Assembly (NCBI RefSeq): GCF_004403985.1
Contig: NZ_SOHL01000006.1
Location: 1 to 64,000 of the forward strand
Reading direction: 5' to 3'
DNA: 64,000 nucleotides
DNA from: Cryobacterium gelidum
GTDB lineage: Bacteria > Actinomycetota > Actinomycetes > Actinomycetales > Microbacteriaceae
The notes below the pieces were generated by a model. That model saw only the letters and a program-made list of their open reading frames with translations, had not been told where the DNA came from and made no database searches. Of this stretch, positions 17,444 through 25,550 are shown in pieces. Numbering within the stretch: position 1 is the stretch's first letter; each line of letters begins with the position of its first letter. The translations under genes were made by a program, and so were the position numbers.

Positions 17444-18841
17444 ATGCTCAAAAGATTTTCGGAACAGATGCGTCTCAAGCTCTTCACCGCAGCGGCTGCC
17501 TCGTCGGCGATCCTGATCGGCATGACCGGACTGGCCCTTAGCACGCCCGCTTCGGCCGCTCCCGCCCCACAAGCCAACGGTACCGCTGCTGCCGCAGTCC
17601 CCGGCGAGCTCGTCGTCGGCTACGTGGCCGGCGCCTCCGCCGACCAGCGCGAGCGTGCTCGCGAGCACGCCTCGGCACGGTTCGCCGAGCGCATCGTCGC
17701 CGCCGCCGCCGACCGCACCGAGGTCGAGCTCGTCCGTCTGCCGCAGGGCAAGAACCTGAACCAGGCGATCGCGCAGCTGAAGAGTGACCCCGCCGTCGCC
17801 TACGCCGAGCCGAACTACGTCCTGACCCACCAGGCCACCGCCACCGACCCCATCTTCACCAGCACCAATACCTCCCAGGACCTCTGGGGCATGTACGGCG
17901 ACGCCTCGACCCCCGCCAACACCTACGGCAGCCAGGCCGCCGAGGCCTGGACCGCCGGCCACACGGGGTCGAAGAGCGTCTACGTCGGGATCATCGACGA
18001 GGGCATCCAGTACACCCACCCCGAGCTCTCCGGGCAGGTCTGGACCAACCCGTACGAGACCGCGGCGGACGGCGTGGACAACGACGGCAACGGCTACGTC
18101 GACGACGTCAACGGCTGGGACTTCGCCAACAGCGACAACACCATCTATGACGGTGGCTCCAGAGGCTCGCTCGACAACCACGGCACGCACGTGTCCGGGA
18201 CCATCGGCGCCAAGGCCAACAACGGGCAAGGCGTAGCCGGCATGAACTGGGACGTGACCCTGATCAGCGGCAAGTTCCTCGGCCGCCAGGGCGGATCCCT
18301 GGCCGACGCGGTCAAGTCGGTCGACTACTTCACCGACCTCAAGACCCGCCACGGCCTGAACATCGTGGCGACCAACAACAGCTGGGGCGGCGGCGCCTTC
18401 TCCCAGACCCTGCTCGACGCCATCACGCGCGCCAACGCCGCGAACATCCTGTTCGTCGCGGCCGCCGGCAACAGCGGCACGAACAACGACACGACGGCGT
18501 CCTACCCGTCCAACTACGACGTCGCCAACGTCATCGCAGTCGCCGCCATCGACCGCAATGGGGCGCTGGCGTCCTTCAGCCAGTACGGCGCCACGACCGT
18601 CGACCTCGGCGCCCCCGGAGTCGGTGTCTGGTCGACGACCGCCTTCAACACCTACTCGTCCTACAACGGCACCTCAATGGCCACGCCACACGTCACGGGC
18701 GCGGCCGCCCTCTACGCCTCCACGCACCCCGGTGCGACAGCGGCGCAGATCAAGAGCGCGATCCTGAGCTCGGTCGTCCCGACGGCCTCCCTCAGCGGCA
18801 AGACGGTCACCGGCGGACGGCTCAACGTCAGCGGCTTCTGA
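17444..18841 (+). CDS. Secreted subtilisin-like serine protease (S8)
   Basis: A 465-residue secreted protease. A signal peptide (basic start, hydrophobic core, ASA cleavage region near residue 40) is followed by an inhibitor-I9-like propeptide (GELVVGYVAG to AVAYAEPNYVL). The catalytic domain has Asp in GIIDEGIQYTHPEL, His in NHGTHVSGTIGA and Ser in NGTSMATPHVTGAAAL; the oxyanion Asn is in AAGNSGTNNDT. The ATG at 17444 with AAGGAAAAGG upstream is a better start than 17384. No C-terminal anchor, so it is probably released. Confidence 0.95.
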   Translation: MLKRFSEQMRLKLFTAAAASSAILIGMTGLALSTPASAAPAPQANGTAAAAVPGELVVGYVAGASADQRERAREHASARFAERIVAAAADRTEVELVRLPQGKNLNQAIAQLKSDPAVAYAEPNYVLTHQATATDPIFTSTNTSQDLWGMYGDASTPANTYGSQAAEAWTAGHTGSKSVYVGIIDEGIQYTHPELSGQVWTNPYETAADGVDNDGNGYVDDVNGWDFANSDNTIYDGGSRGSLDNHGTHVSGTIGAKANNGQGVAGMNWDVTLISGKFLGRQGGSLADAVKSVDYFTDLKTRHGLNIVATNNSWGGGAFSQTLLDAITRANAANILFVAAAGNSGTNNDTTASYPSNYDVANVIAVAAIDRNGALASFSQYGATTVDLGAPGVGVWSTTAFNTYSSYNGTSMATPHVTGAAALYASTHPGATAAQIKSAILSSVVPTASLSGKTVTGGRLNVSGF

Positions 18842-18855
18842 CCTAGAAGACGGTC

Positions 18856-18895
18856 AGCGGGTGTGGTCGGGGCGAGAGCCCGGACCACACCCGCT
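18856..18895 (+). terminator. Terminator after the subtilase
   Basis: Perfect 13-bp arms AGCGGGTGTGGTC and GACCACACCCGCT are separated by 14 bases, starting 14 bp after the stop. No long T-run follows, but the stem is very stable. Confidence 0.7.
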
Positions 18896-18934
18896 TCTCG
18901 TTGCCGAGCGCCGTCTCCAAGACTCACTGACAGT

Positions 18935-19303
18935 TCACGACGCCACGCTCAATCCTTGGCGCCAGAAATCCGGTAACAGCCGATACCCCAGTTCTGCTTG
19001 TCCTCGCTTATCATCGTCCTCCAGCGTGAGGAGCCACCAACCGACGAAGTCTGCACCAACAAAACCCGCCCAGAAACCGAGACCGTTTCGCGCTTCGTCG
19101 ATACGAAATTGATGGTGTTCCTCAACTTCCAATCGCTCCCGCGGCTCGCCAGTACCGAGGTAACGCATGACGTCGGGATGTGCGTCCAGGGTGACCTCGA
19201 ATTCGAGGTGTTCCTCTCCCAGGGGAACAAGAGTCAACCGTTTGGTCTTAAGAGTGCGTTGGATCATCTCCTGACTATTGCAGCCAGGCATTTCCATAGC
19301 CAA
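18935..19303 (-). pseudogene. GNAT acetyltransferase, C-terminally truncated
   Basis: The N-terminal 110 residues match a RimL-type GNAT (LKTKRLTLVPLGEEHLEFEVTL, GFWAGFVGADFVGWWLLTLE, ELGYRLLPDFWRQGL). The frame ends at VAS just after the start of the CoA-binding region. Full proteins run about 60 residues longer and contain the R/Q-GxG/A loop. The missing part would lie where the subtilase terminator region begins, so a rearrangement removed it. Probably inactive. Confidence 0.7.
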
Positions 19304-19374
19304 TCTGACCGCGGGCGGCCAAACTGACCGCCCGCGATGGCCACCAACTGCTCGTTCATTTTCGACAGCAGCGT

Positions 19375-19399
19375 CCCTTTGAGGGTTCCCCTGTGGAAC
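19375..19399 (+). repeat. Spacer element copy 13
   Basis: CCCTTTGAGG, then GTTCC, then CCTGTGGAAC. A degenerate right arm. It lies between the divergent GNAT remnant and the lipoprotein gene. Confidence 0.45.
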
Positions 19400-19472
19400 T
19401 GGATCAAGGCCGGTCTTGGACTACGCACGGAGCGGATGTGCCTACAACCGAGCGGTGTGGGACCATGCAGTC

Positions 19473-19871
19473 ATGAAGATAGCCGGGAGAGCTCGAGTCT
19501 TAACCGTTGTTGCGATTGCCTTGACCATGAGCGGGTGTCAGGCGGTGCTTGAGCCTCGGTCAACGATGGGGGTCGATGATGTGGTGGCTGCTTTCACAGC
19601 GCAGGCTGATCTCCCCGTGACGAATCCACGCGGCATTACCGCCGACGGCTGTGCCTCAAACGACGACTGCATAGCGGCGGTACGGTCAGAAGAAATTTCG
19701 ATTTACCGTTTTGAGTCGCCGAACGAAGCGGAGAAAATCGCGGAAACCCTTGGGGAGAACGGCCATCAATCCGACTGGATTGTTTTGAAATATCCAGGAG
19801 CCAAATTTGATACCGATCTCACTAAATTGTCGTATGCCGGCCTTATCGACTCCATGTGGACGAGCGACTGA
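19473..19871 (+). CDS. Small lipoprotein, function unknown
   Basis: A 132-residue lipoprotein. The signal peptide MKIAGRARVLTVVAIALTMSGC has a lipobox ending at Cys22. The mature part has a CASNDDC cysteine pair and the stretch EEISIYRFESPNEAEKIAE, which resembles small secreted sensors of unknown role. Start at ATG 19473; the longer frame upstream lacks a signal. Base composition is a little lower in GC than the chromosome part. It is followed 37 bp later by spacer copy 14. Confidence 0.75.
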   Translation: MKIAGRARVLTVVAIALTMSGCQAVLEPRSTMGVDDVVAAFTAQADLPVTNPRGITADGCASNDDCIAAVRSEEISIYRFESPNEAEKIAETLGENGHQSDWIVLKYPGAKFDTDLTKLSYAGLIDSMWTSD

Positions 19872-19908
19872 CGACAACCAGCGAGTCAATCACCGGGACG
19901 TAGCAGGT

Positions 19909-19935
19909 CCCGTAGAAGGTTCCTCATCGCGGGCG
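19909..19935 (+). repeat. Spacer element copy 14
   Basis: CCCGTAGAAG, then GTTCC, then TCATCGCGGGCG. Good arms. It lies after the lipoprotein stop and before the convergent gene that ends at 20063. Confidence 0.6.
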
Positions 19936-20062
19936 CGCGTCCACGGAGCAGTTTTGAACAGCCGGATGACGCGAGGGCGGCCGTCAGTTCACCACTCATC
20001 ATTGGAACGCTCGTAGTTGCTTTCCAGATTGTGTCCTTCTGACCGGACGATCGTCCCCGCGA

Positions 20063-20440
20063 CTACTGATGGTCAAGCAGTCGCCGCACTTCGGGAGAGA
20101 AAAGCAAAATATAAGGGCTAGTCTTCAGGATCTCGATCGATGCGCTTATCCCGATTCGTTCCAGAATTTCACAATATTCATGCCAAGGAAGCCGCTCTCC
20201 AGCATCCTCTACGATTCCCTCATCGGGCAGCAAGGCCATCGAGACGTGATACCGCAGCTCGGATTCCGCCAACTGCCACTGACGGCCCTTAGGGCGGGAG
20301 CTTATTCCAAAACCGCGATCACTCCGAAAGGCAACTTGCGAGGAATCGTCAAGGCACGCAAATTCTTGAAGCGAAAAAGAGAGCGAGTCCTCAGACGTGT
20401 GGTCTATTGAGCACGAAACGCCCAAGCCAATTACATGCAT
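20063..20440 (-). CDS. Hypothetical protein, 125 aa, low GC
   Basis: A soluble protein that I do not recognise. The composition and codon use differ from neighbours, with more A/T at third positions, which suggests recent acquisition. The clearest block is ERLPWHEYCEILERIGISASIEILKTSPYILLFSPEVRRLL near the C-terminus. No signal peptide. It lies between spacer copies 14 and 15 as a single-gene unit. Confidence 0.6.
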   Translation of the reverse strand: MHVIGLGVSCSIDHTSEDSLSFSLQEFACLDDSSQVAFRSDRGFGISSRPKGRQWQLAESELRYHVSMALLPDEGIVEDAGERLPWHEYCEILERIGISASIEILKTSPYILLFSPEVRRLLDHQ

Positions 20441-20615
20441 CCCAGTTCATCCCCATCCCTGTTTGTTCCAAGCCTAACTATTCGAACCAAGTCAGTTCGA
20501 GTGCCCGCTCCCAATGCTGCTGTTTCGGAATCTAGAACTTCACAAGGCATTCGAATGGCAAGTACGACTGCGACGTGCACTGTTCTGATCTGCTCCTTTG
20601 AAGCGCGATAAGGCT

Positions 20616-20643
20616 GTCCTGTACAGGGTTCGTCATAAGGGAC
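20616..20643 (+). repeat. Spacer element copy 15
   Basis: GTCCTGTACAGG, then GTTCG, then TCATAAGGGAC. The outer arms GTCC and GGAC pair. It lies downstream of the LysM lipoprotein stop on the other strand. Confidence 0.65.
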
Positions 20644-20671
20644 GACCGCGGTGTATGCCTTGGATCGGCGT

Positions 20672-21475
20672 TCAGGCCGAGGGTGGCGGGACCGAGGCGC
20701 CGCCGCGCAGCGCCACCCGAAGGTTCAGATCGTCGCCGGCCTGGAGCTGCCGGCTGGTAAGAGGGTTGAGGAAGCCGAGGTCGTCAAGCGTGACACCGAA
20801 GCGGTCGGCGATGTCGTTGAGCGTGTCGCCGGCGACCGCGCGATAGGAGATGGGAGAACCACCGGCTGTTGCGGTGGCACCGCCAGCGCCGAACCGAGCG
20901 CCTGTATCGACGGCGAGTAGCCCGGGGCGGGTGTCCGGCACCTCCCAGGTGATCGTGCCAACCGCCCGGGGAGTGAGCACGCAGCCGTCAGGATCGGTCG
21001 TGGCCGGGGTGCTCGCGGTGATGACGGCGGTCAGATAGTAACTGGGGTCGCCCCGGGAGAAGTCCCTGTCGCCCAGGCTCAGCCCGAGCTGATCGGCGTC
21101 CGTCGAGAGGTTACCGAACGAGAAGTTGTACATGTCGGCCAGGCAGGTCGTGGTCTCCGACCAGGGACTGAAGAACAGTTGCACGCCTCCGGGAACGTCC
21201 GAGTTGAAGTCCTTCAGCGCAACGTCGAACCCGCCGCCTCCCGCAATGACCACGACGGTTCCGGAGATGGTGTTATCCCCCGAGGCCGACGTGAGCTCGG
21301 CCGTGCCGATGACACCGTCGGGGATGACGACGTCGGCTGCGTCGTCGGACGGGGCCGGCGCAACACTATGGACAGCGGTGTCAACCGGTGGAGTCTCGGT
21401 CGTCGGGGGCGAGCATGCCATTAGCCCGAGCACCAAAGCGATGCTCCCCAGAACGGATGTCGTCAGTCGTGGCAT
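20672..21475 (-). CDS. LysM-domain lipoprotein
   Basis: A 267-residue cell-envelope lipoprotein. The signal ends in the lipobox LMAC (Cys about residue 21), followed by a Thr/Pro/Ala linker and a beta-rich domain carrying GTVVVIAGGGGFDVALKDF. A C-terminal LysM domain (about residues 210-250: YRAVAGDTLNDIADRFGVTLDDLGFLN) should bind peptidoglycan. The middle domain resembles the DM13-like or electron-transfer surface domains only vaguely. Start at ATG 21475; longer frames lack a signal. Monocistronic. Confidence 0.85.
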   Translation of the reverse strand: MPRLTTSVLGSIALVLGLMACSPPTTETPPVDTAVHSVAPAPSDDAADVVIPDGVIGTAELTSASGDNTISGTVVVIAGGGGFDVALKDFNSDVPGGVQLFFSPWSETTTCLADMYNFSFGNLSTDADQLGLSLGDRDFSRGDPSYYLTAVITASTPATTDPDGCVLTPRAVGTITWEVPDTRPGLLAVDTGARFGAGGATATAGGSPISYRAVAGDTLNDIADRFGVTLDDLGFLNPLTSRQLQAGDDLNLRVALRGGASVPPPSA

Positions 21476-21578
21476 CACGTCCCCTCCCCACCGAACCCAG
21501 TATGGCAGTCGGCCCCATCGCCGGTCCAACCGCGGCCTCGACCAACGAAGTAGCTCGACGCACCGATCGCTATGAACC

Positions 21579-21603
21579 GTCCCGTAAGCGGTTCCCGTAG
21601 GAC
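21579..21603 (+). repeat. Spacer element copy 16
   Basis: GTCCCGTAAGC, then GGTTCC, then CGTAGGAC. Outer arms GTCC and GGAC pair. It lies between two minus-strand genes and reads in the plus direction. Confidence 0.65.
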
Positions 21604-21650
21604 ACAGCGCTAGGCAGCCTTACCCACCGTTGGACGTCGTCGGTGCTCGA

Positions 21651-22088
21651 TCAGTTGATGCGATTAGCGGTGCGGTCGCAAAGCGGTAACCATACTTCAG
21701 CGGGTTTCCACTCCCAAGCGATCTCCTGGCTGCGACCGTCTTCGCCAAATCGATACGTTGCTCGCTCGTGCTCCCCCGTCAGCGTCCAAGTATGACCGTC
21801 GACAGTCAAAGTGTAATCGCGTGCGAAGCCGTGATTCTCGACCGTTCGGGCGAAATAGCGGCCGGCTTCAGCGTCCCAGCCCATCAGACTAAGTGTGTCG
21901 AACGGACCGTTCGCGCGCTCATCTTGCACGATGAAGTAGTTGCCCGAATGCCACCGGGCGGAGTGGATGCTGTTCCACGGGCTCGCTCCCGCGCGCGGAT
22001 TATCCAGCGACTGCTCGTCACCACCATAAGAGGCGCCCTCGGCATGCCAGTCACCCAGAAAAACTGCCAACTCTTCATGCTCAGCCAT
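21651..22088 (-). CDS. DUF1579-like protein
   Basis: A 145-residue soluble beta-barrel-type protein. The order GDWHAEGASY, then SARWHSGNYFIVQDERANG, then LSLMGWDAEAGRYFARTVENHGFARDY, then TWTLTGEHERATYRF, is that of DUF1579 proteins, which are lipocalin-like and of unknown ligand. The complete length matches the family. Single gene between spacer copies 16 and 17. Confidence 0.8.
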   Translation of the reverse strand: MAEHEELAVFLGDWHAEGASYGGDEQSLDNPRAGASPWNSIHSARWHSGNYFIVQDERANGPFDTLSLMGWDAEAGRYFARTVENHGFARDYTLTVDGHTWTLTGEHERATYRFGEDGRSQEIAWEWKPAEVWLPLCDRTANRIN

Positions 22089-22185
22089 GATTCAACCCTA
22101 CGTTCGGGAGCCAAACCGGGCAATCATCTGAGGTGTCCGGTTACGGATCGCCCGACCGGATATCGGCGGTTCAGGCGTCAGCGTA

Positions 22186-22210
22186 CCCATTAAGCGTTCG
22201 GCATACGGCC
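22186..22210 (+). repeat. Spacer element copy 17
   Basis: CCCATTAAGC, then GTTCG, then GCATACGGCC. It lies between the DUF1579 gene and the DUF3052 gene, both on the minus strand. Confidence 0.65.
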
Positions 22211-22319
22211 ATTGCATTCGAACCGCTTTACAGGTGTCGCGCGGCGCAATCATGAAGTTATGACGCGCACGGGCGCCGAGTCAATCATGGCCACCCGAGG
22301 GCAGAACAGCGTACCCGGC

Positions 22320-22754
22320 TCAGAGATCGGGCAGGGATCCGTAGCTGTTGTTGTAGATCTTGCCGTTCTTCGGGTGCGTGAACTTCAGCCCTGCCCACGT
22401 GTCGTCAATGCGCAGGCATGTGCTCTCGACGAGGCTGTGACTGTATCCGATCTCGATGACCTTCGGCAGACTGAGACCTGAGCCCAGCTTCCGCGCCTTC
22501 GGCCAGGAGAGCCACAACATGCCCGACGGCTTCAGATGGAGCTTGAGTCGTGGAAAGATGTCGTGCATCTCGGATTGAGTCACGCTGAAGAAATGGATGT
22601 AGTCGAAGTCTCCCTCGAGATCCTCACTGACCTCCAACTCCGGAAGTCCGATGGCCTTGAGGGTCGACCCAGGGGCGTTCACGAAGTGGGCCAGCGCGCC
22701 CTCTTTGATTCCCATCTTCTGAGCGACAGACCGAGACATGACAGCTTCGCTCAT
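22320..22754 (-). CDS. DUF3052-like protein
   Basis: A 144-residue protein of the DUF3052 type. It carries KMGIKEGALAHFVNAPG at the N-terminus, DFDYIHFFSVTQSEM in the middle and PSGMLWLSWPKARKLGSGL, then DDTWAGLKFTHPKN. The fold is expected to be Rossmann-like, function unknown. Its ATG lies in an ATGA overlap with the stop of the VOC gene, so the two are translated as a pair. Both read away from the WYL regulator. Confidence 0.85.
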   Translation of the reverse strand: MSEAVMSRSVAQKMGIKEGALAHFVNAPGSTLKAIGLPELEVSEDLEGDFDYIHFFSVTQSEMHDIFPRLKLHLKPSGMLWLSWPKARKLGSGLSLPKVIEIGYSHSLVESTCLRIDDTWAGLKFTHPKNGKIYNNSYGSLPDL

Positions 22755-23149
22755 TTCCCGGAAACCTTCTTGAGCACCTCGAGATAGTGCGGGTTATACA
22801 TAATCCCCAGGATATTGCCGAAGGGATCGACGACGGATGCCGTCACAAATCCTTCACTGCGGTCAGTCGGCGGCTGGTATTCGGTCGCCCCCATCGACAG
22901 TAGCTTCTCGAATGACCCCGGCAGGTCGTCCACGTGCCATTGGATGATCTCCCCGGCCGGCCCGTCTGGCACTGGTGGCGCGTACGACGCGTCAATGATT
23001 CCAAGCTCGTTCTGATAGTCGCCAACCCTGAACTCCACATAGCCGGGCATCTGAAAGTACGCGCCGATACCCAGCAGCTCGCTGTACCACTTGCGTGCCG
23101 CCTCCAGATCGGCGGCGAAATAGCTGACTGTAGCGAAGCCTCGCAACAT
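22751..23149 (-). CDS. VOC-family (glyoxalase-like) protein
   Basis: A 132-residue single-domain VOC protein. It has the strand pattern GFATVSYFAADLEAARKWYSELLG, then EFRVGDYQNELGIID, WHVDDLPGSFEKLL and VVDPFGNILGIMYNPHY, including a Glu/His set that could bind metal. Such proteins act as dioxygenases, isomerases or antibiotic-binding proteins; the ligand cannot be told. Start at ATG 23149 behind GGAAGGA. It is the first gene of a pair with DUF3052 and is divergent from the WYL regulator. Confidence 0.85.
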   Translation of the reverse strand: MLRGFATVSYFAADLEAARKWYSELLGIGAYFQMPGYVEFRVGDYQNELGIIDASYAPPVPDGPAGEIIQWHVDDLPGSFEKLLSMGATEYQPPTDRSEGFVTASVVDPFGNILGIMYNPHYLEVLKKVSGK

Positions 23150-23234
23150 GTGATTTTCCTTCCGATTCACGTGATGTCAGTCTCCACCAGTAAAGTGCTC
23201 ACCTTCTGACTACTTTGTTTGCGACAATTGATTC

Positions 23235-24179
23235 ATGCGCGCAGATCGCCTCGTCGCCACACTCCTGCTGATGCAGGCGCGGGGACGCGTGACAGCGAAG
23301 GAAGTAGCTGCTGAGTTTGAGACATCCGTCGCTACGGCGAGGCGTGATCTCGAAGCGCTGTCAGCTGCGGGAATTCCCGTGTACCCACAGGTCGGCCGCG
23401 GCGGTGGGTGGCAACTACTCGGCGGTGCTCGCACCGACCTGAGCGGGCTCACATCGGCTGAGGCGCGTGCGCTTTTCCTCCTGGTCGGGCCAGCCGCGTC
23501 CGTAGTCCCAGAGGCCAAGTCGGCGCTCCGCAAGCTTGTGCACGCCCTTCCCGACAGCTTTAGAACGGATGCCGAAGCGGCGGCAGAGGCCGTCGTGCTT
23601 GACCCCGCGCGGTGGGACCGGCCCCACCGCGCACAGCCACCACTTGTGACCGAACTCCAGGCCGCTGTCATACAGCGCCGGAAGGTGCGCCTGAGCTACC
23701 GGGGTTGGGACCGCGACCCGGTCGAAAGACTCTGCGACCCGTGGGGCCTGGTCGAGAAGAACGAGGTGTGGTACCTACTCGGCGGCGTGGATGGCGCCCA
23801 GCGAACATTTCGCATCGAGCGGATCATCTGGGCAGTTGTCACAGAAGATCCCGCCGACCGCCCGGACGACTTCGACCTCGCAGAGGCATGGAATACCGTC
23901 GTACGCGACGTGAACCAGCAGCGCGAGAGCGCATCCACGATCGTGGTCACAAATACCGCGATATTGCCCTTCCTGCGTGAACAGTTCGGCGAGCTGGCAG
24001 TGGAGGACACCGCGATCGACGACCATCGATCCAGGGTCCGAATCAGTGCGCCGGCCGAAATCATGCTCGCACGTGGCCTCGCTGGATGGGGTGAATACAT
24101 TGACGTTCTCGAGCCGGCATCCGTGCGCTCGGAACTCATGCGCCTCGGCGCCGCGCTCTTGGAGCGCAATGGGCCGTAG
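23235..24179 (+). CDS. HTH-WYL transcriptional regulator
   Basis: A 314-residue regulator. An N-terminal winged helix (RLVATLLLMQARGRVTAKEVAAEFETSVATARRDLEAL) is followed by a WYL sensor domain (about residues 140-230, with LSYRG and WYLLGG, then TFRIERI) and a C-terminal WCX-like extension. This is the DeoR-like architecture of actinomycetes. It is divergent from the VOC/DUF3052 pair across 85 bp and probably controls them and itself, which is an inference from layout. Confidence 0.92.
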   Translation: MRADRLVATLLLMQARGRVTAKEVAAEFETSVATARRDLEALSAAGIPVYPQVGRGGGWQLLGGARTDLSGLTSAEARALFLLVGPAASVVPEAKSALRKLVHALPDSFRTDAEAAAEAVVLDPARWDRPHRAQPPLVTELQAAVIQRRKVRLSYRGWDRDPVERLCDPWGLVEKNEVWYLLGGVDGAQRTFRIERIIWAVVTEDPADRPDDFDLAEAWNTVVRDVNQQRESASTIVVTNTAILPFLREQFGELAVEDTAIDDHRSRVRISAPAEIMLARGLAGWGEYIDVLEPASVRSELMRLGAALLERNGP

Positions 24180-24202
24180 GCCCGGGACCCGCACTCACAA
24201 TG

Positions 24203-24228
24203 CCCGTTGAGCGTCCGTCTTGCGGGCA
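24203..24228 (+). repeat. Spacer element copy 18 (rightmost)
   Basis: CCCGTTGAGC, then GTCCG, then TCTTGCGGGCA. Good arms. It is 24 bp after the WYL stop. I see no convincing copy to the right of this point. Confidence 0.7.
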
Positions 24229-24269
24229 GTCGGGTCGGACGCCGCAGAGGTCCCCGGCCGCGAAGGCGC

Positions 24270-24845
24270 TCAGGCCTGTACTGACTCTCCGGAGATTGGC
24301 TTCGATTGCGGCGCTCGGTAATCTCTCACGTTCACGATTCCGGCCTGAGAACACGATTGCGGGTGATCCCGGGCAACACCAGAGGAGTCACCGAACCGAA
24401 CCGGGTCCAGGACGGTCGCCACCCAGCCTCTGTTCGGATCGCTTGCCATGTAGAACTCGCTCGTGGACCATTTTGTGAGCACAGCCTCGGCTGCAACTTG
24501 ACGTTGGGCGTCCTTCTTGGCCATCGACGTCAGGTATTCGGATTCCCACGCGCACAGCCAGGTGTATTGAGCGACGACGTACCCCGCGCCTGATTGCATC
24601 ATGCCCGCCGAGCTCGATCCCGAATCTAGGCCTTCTGGCACGCTATCCGGTTAGGCCGCACCCGGAGGGAGCGGATCATCCATCGCATCGATGGCCGCCT
24701 GATACTCGAAGCACCCCGTACCAGTAGTCACCCGGGCAGGGCCATTTGGGGTGGCGTTGACCACTGATGTGATCTCTTCAGCGGTGCCGGTCGGTGAGGA
24801 CAGCGACACGCTGACCGGGACGAGGAAACGCCATACTAGTAGATC
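24270..24845 (-). pseudogene. Hypothetical gene, interrupted by stop codon and truncated
   Basis: The stretch ending ...DAMDDPLPPGAA stops at TAA (24651-24653). The same frame continues at once as PDSVPEGLDSGSSSAGMMQSG and carries on to 24270 (AQYTWLCAWESEYLTSMAKKD). The two parts join without a frame change and read like one alpha-helical protein, so I treat it as one gene with an internal stop. Its N-terminal part is lost where the IS1380 fragment begins near 24845. Family unknown; two separate small genes are the alternative. Confidence 0.5.
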
Positions 24846-25319
24846 GTGGGACGATTGGTCGTGCGCCGGATCCCGGAACTGAACCAGAAAGCCGGTGAAG
24901 GGCAGCCGACCCTCTTCGACACGCACCGCTTTCACGCGTTCTTCACTACCAGTGACCTGGACACCGTCACGGCTGATCAAACTCACAGGCAGCATGCGAT
25001 CATCGAGCAGATCAACGCCGACCTCAAGGATAGTGCGCTCGCGCACCTACCTTCCGGGGTCTTCACGGCCAACGCGGCCTGGCTCGTGCTGGCCACGATC
25101 GCATTCAACCTCGCCCGCGCCGTTGGCTCGGTGGCCGGCGCGGAACTGGGCAAAGCGCGCAGCAGCACCATCCGCCGCAAACTCATCAGTATCCCGGCCC
25201 GCATATCGACGTCGGCCCGAAAAATCACCCTGCACCTTCCAGCGAACTGGCCATGGGAAACCGGGTGGACAGCCGCATTCGCAGCGGCCTGCGGCCCGCC
25301 GCAAACCATCATCACCTGA
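24846..25319 (+). pseudogene. IS1380-family transposase, C-terminal fragment
   Basis: About 150 residues of the C-terminal part of an IS1380-type transposase. The diagnostic part is HAIIEQINADLKDSALAHLPSGVFTANAAWLVLATIAFNLARA, with the Glu of the DDE set, followed by RRKLISIPARISTSARKITLHLP and the WPW..W tail. The N-terminal two thirds are absent. The right end of the element may lie near 25440-25460, but no left end exists here. Confidence 0.85.
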
Positions 25320-25550
25320 CCCGTAGCCACCCGGCCCGAAGACCACGGAACATCACCGGCAGCAAGGCCGGCGGCTCCGCCACGCCCACCGCCACAACAC
25401 CGTTCAGAAATCAGCGACGCCGCTCACTCAAGGCGGACCGGTGGATCGAGGCTAAACCTTGCCTGTGCTTGGCCGTGGTGCGCCTAACATACACCGTAGC
25501 TATCGCTAACATGCTCCGGGTGAATTTCAATCGAAATCGACAATACTGAA

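Noticed and set aside
17333-18352. 339-codon minus-strand frame opposite the subtilase
   Set aside because: Val/Gly-rich shadow; the protease on the other strand has a complete triad and signal peptide.
441-24228. Calling the spacer elements canonical integron attC sites
   Set aside because: The central GTTCGNC does not fit the GTTRRRY core, the elements are shorter than typical attC sites, and no integrase is in the window. I kept only the analogy.
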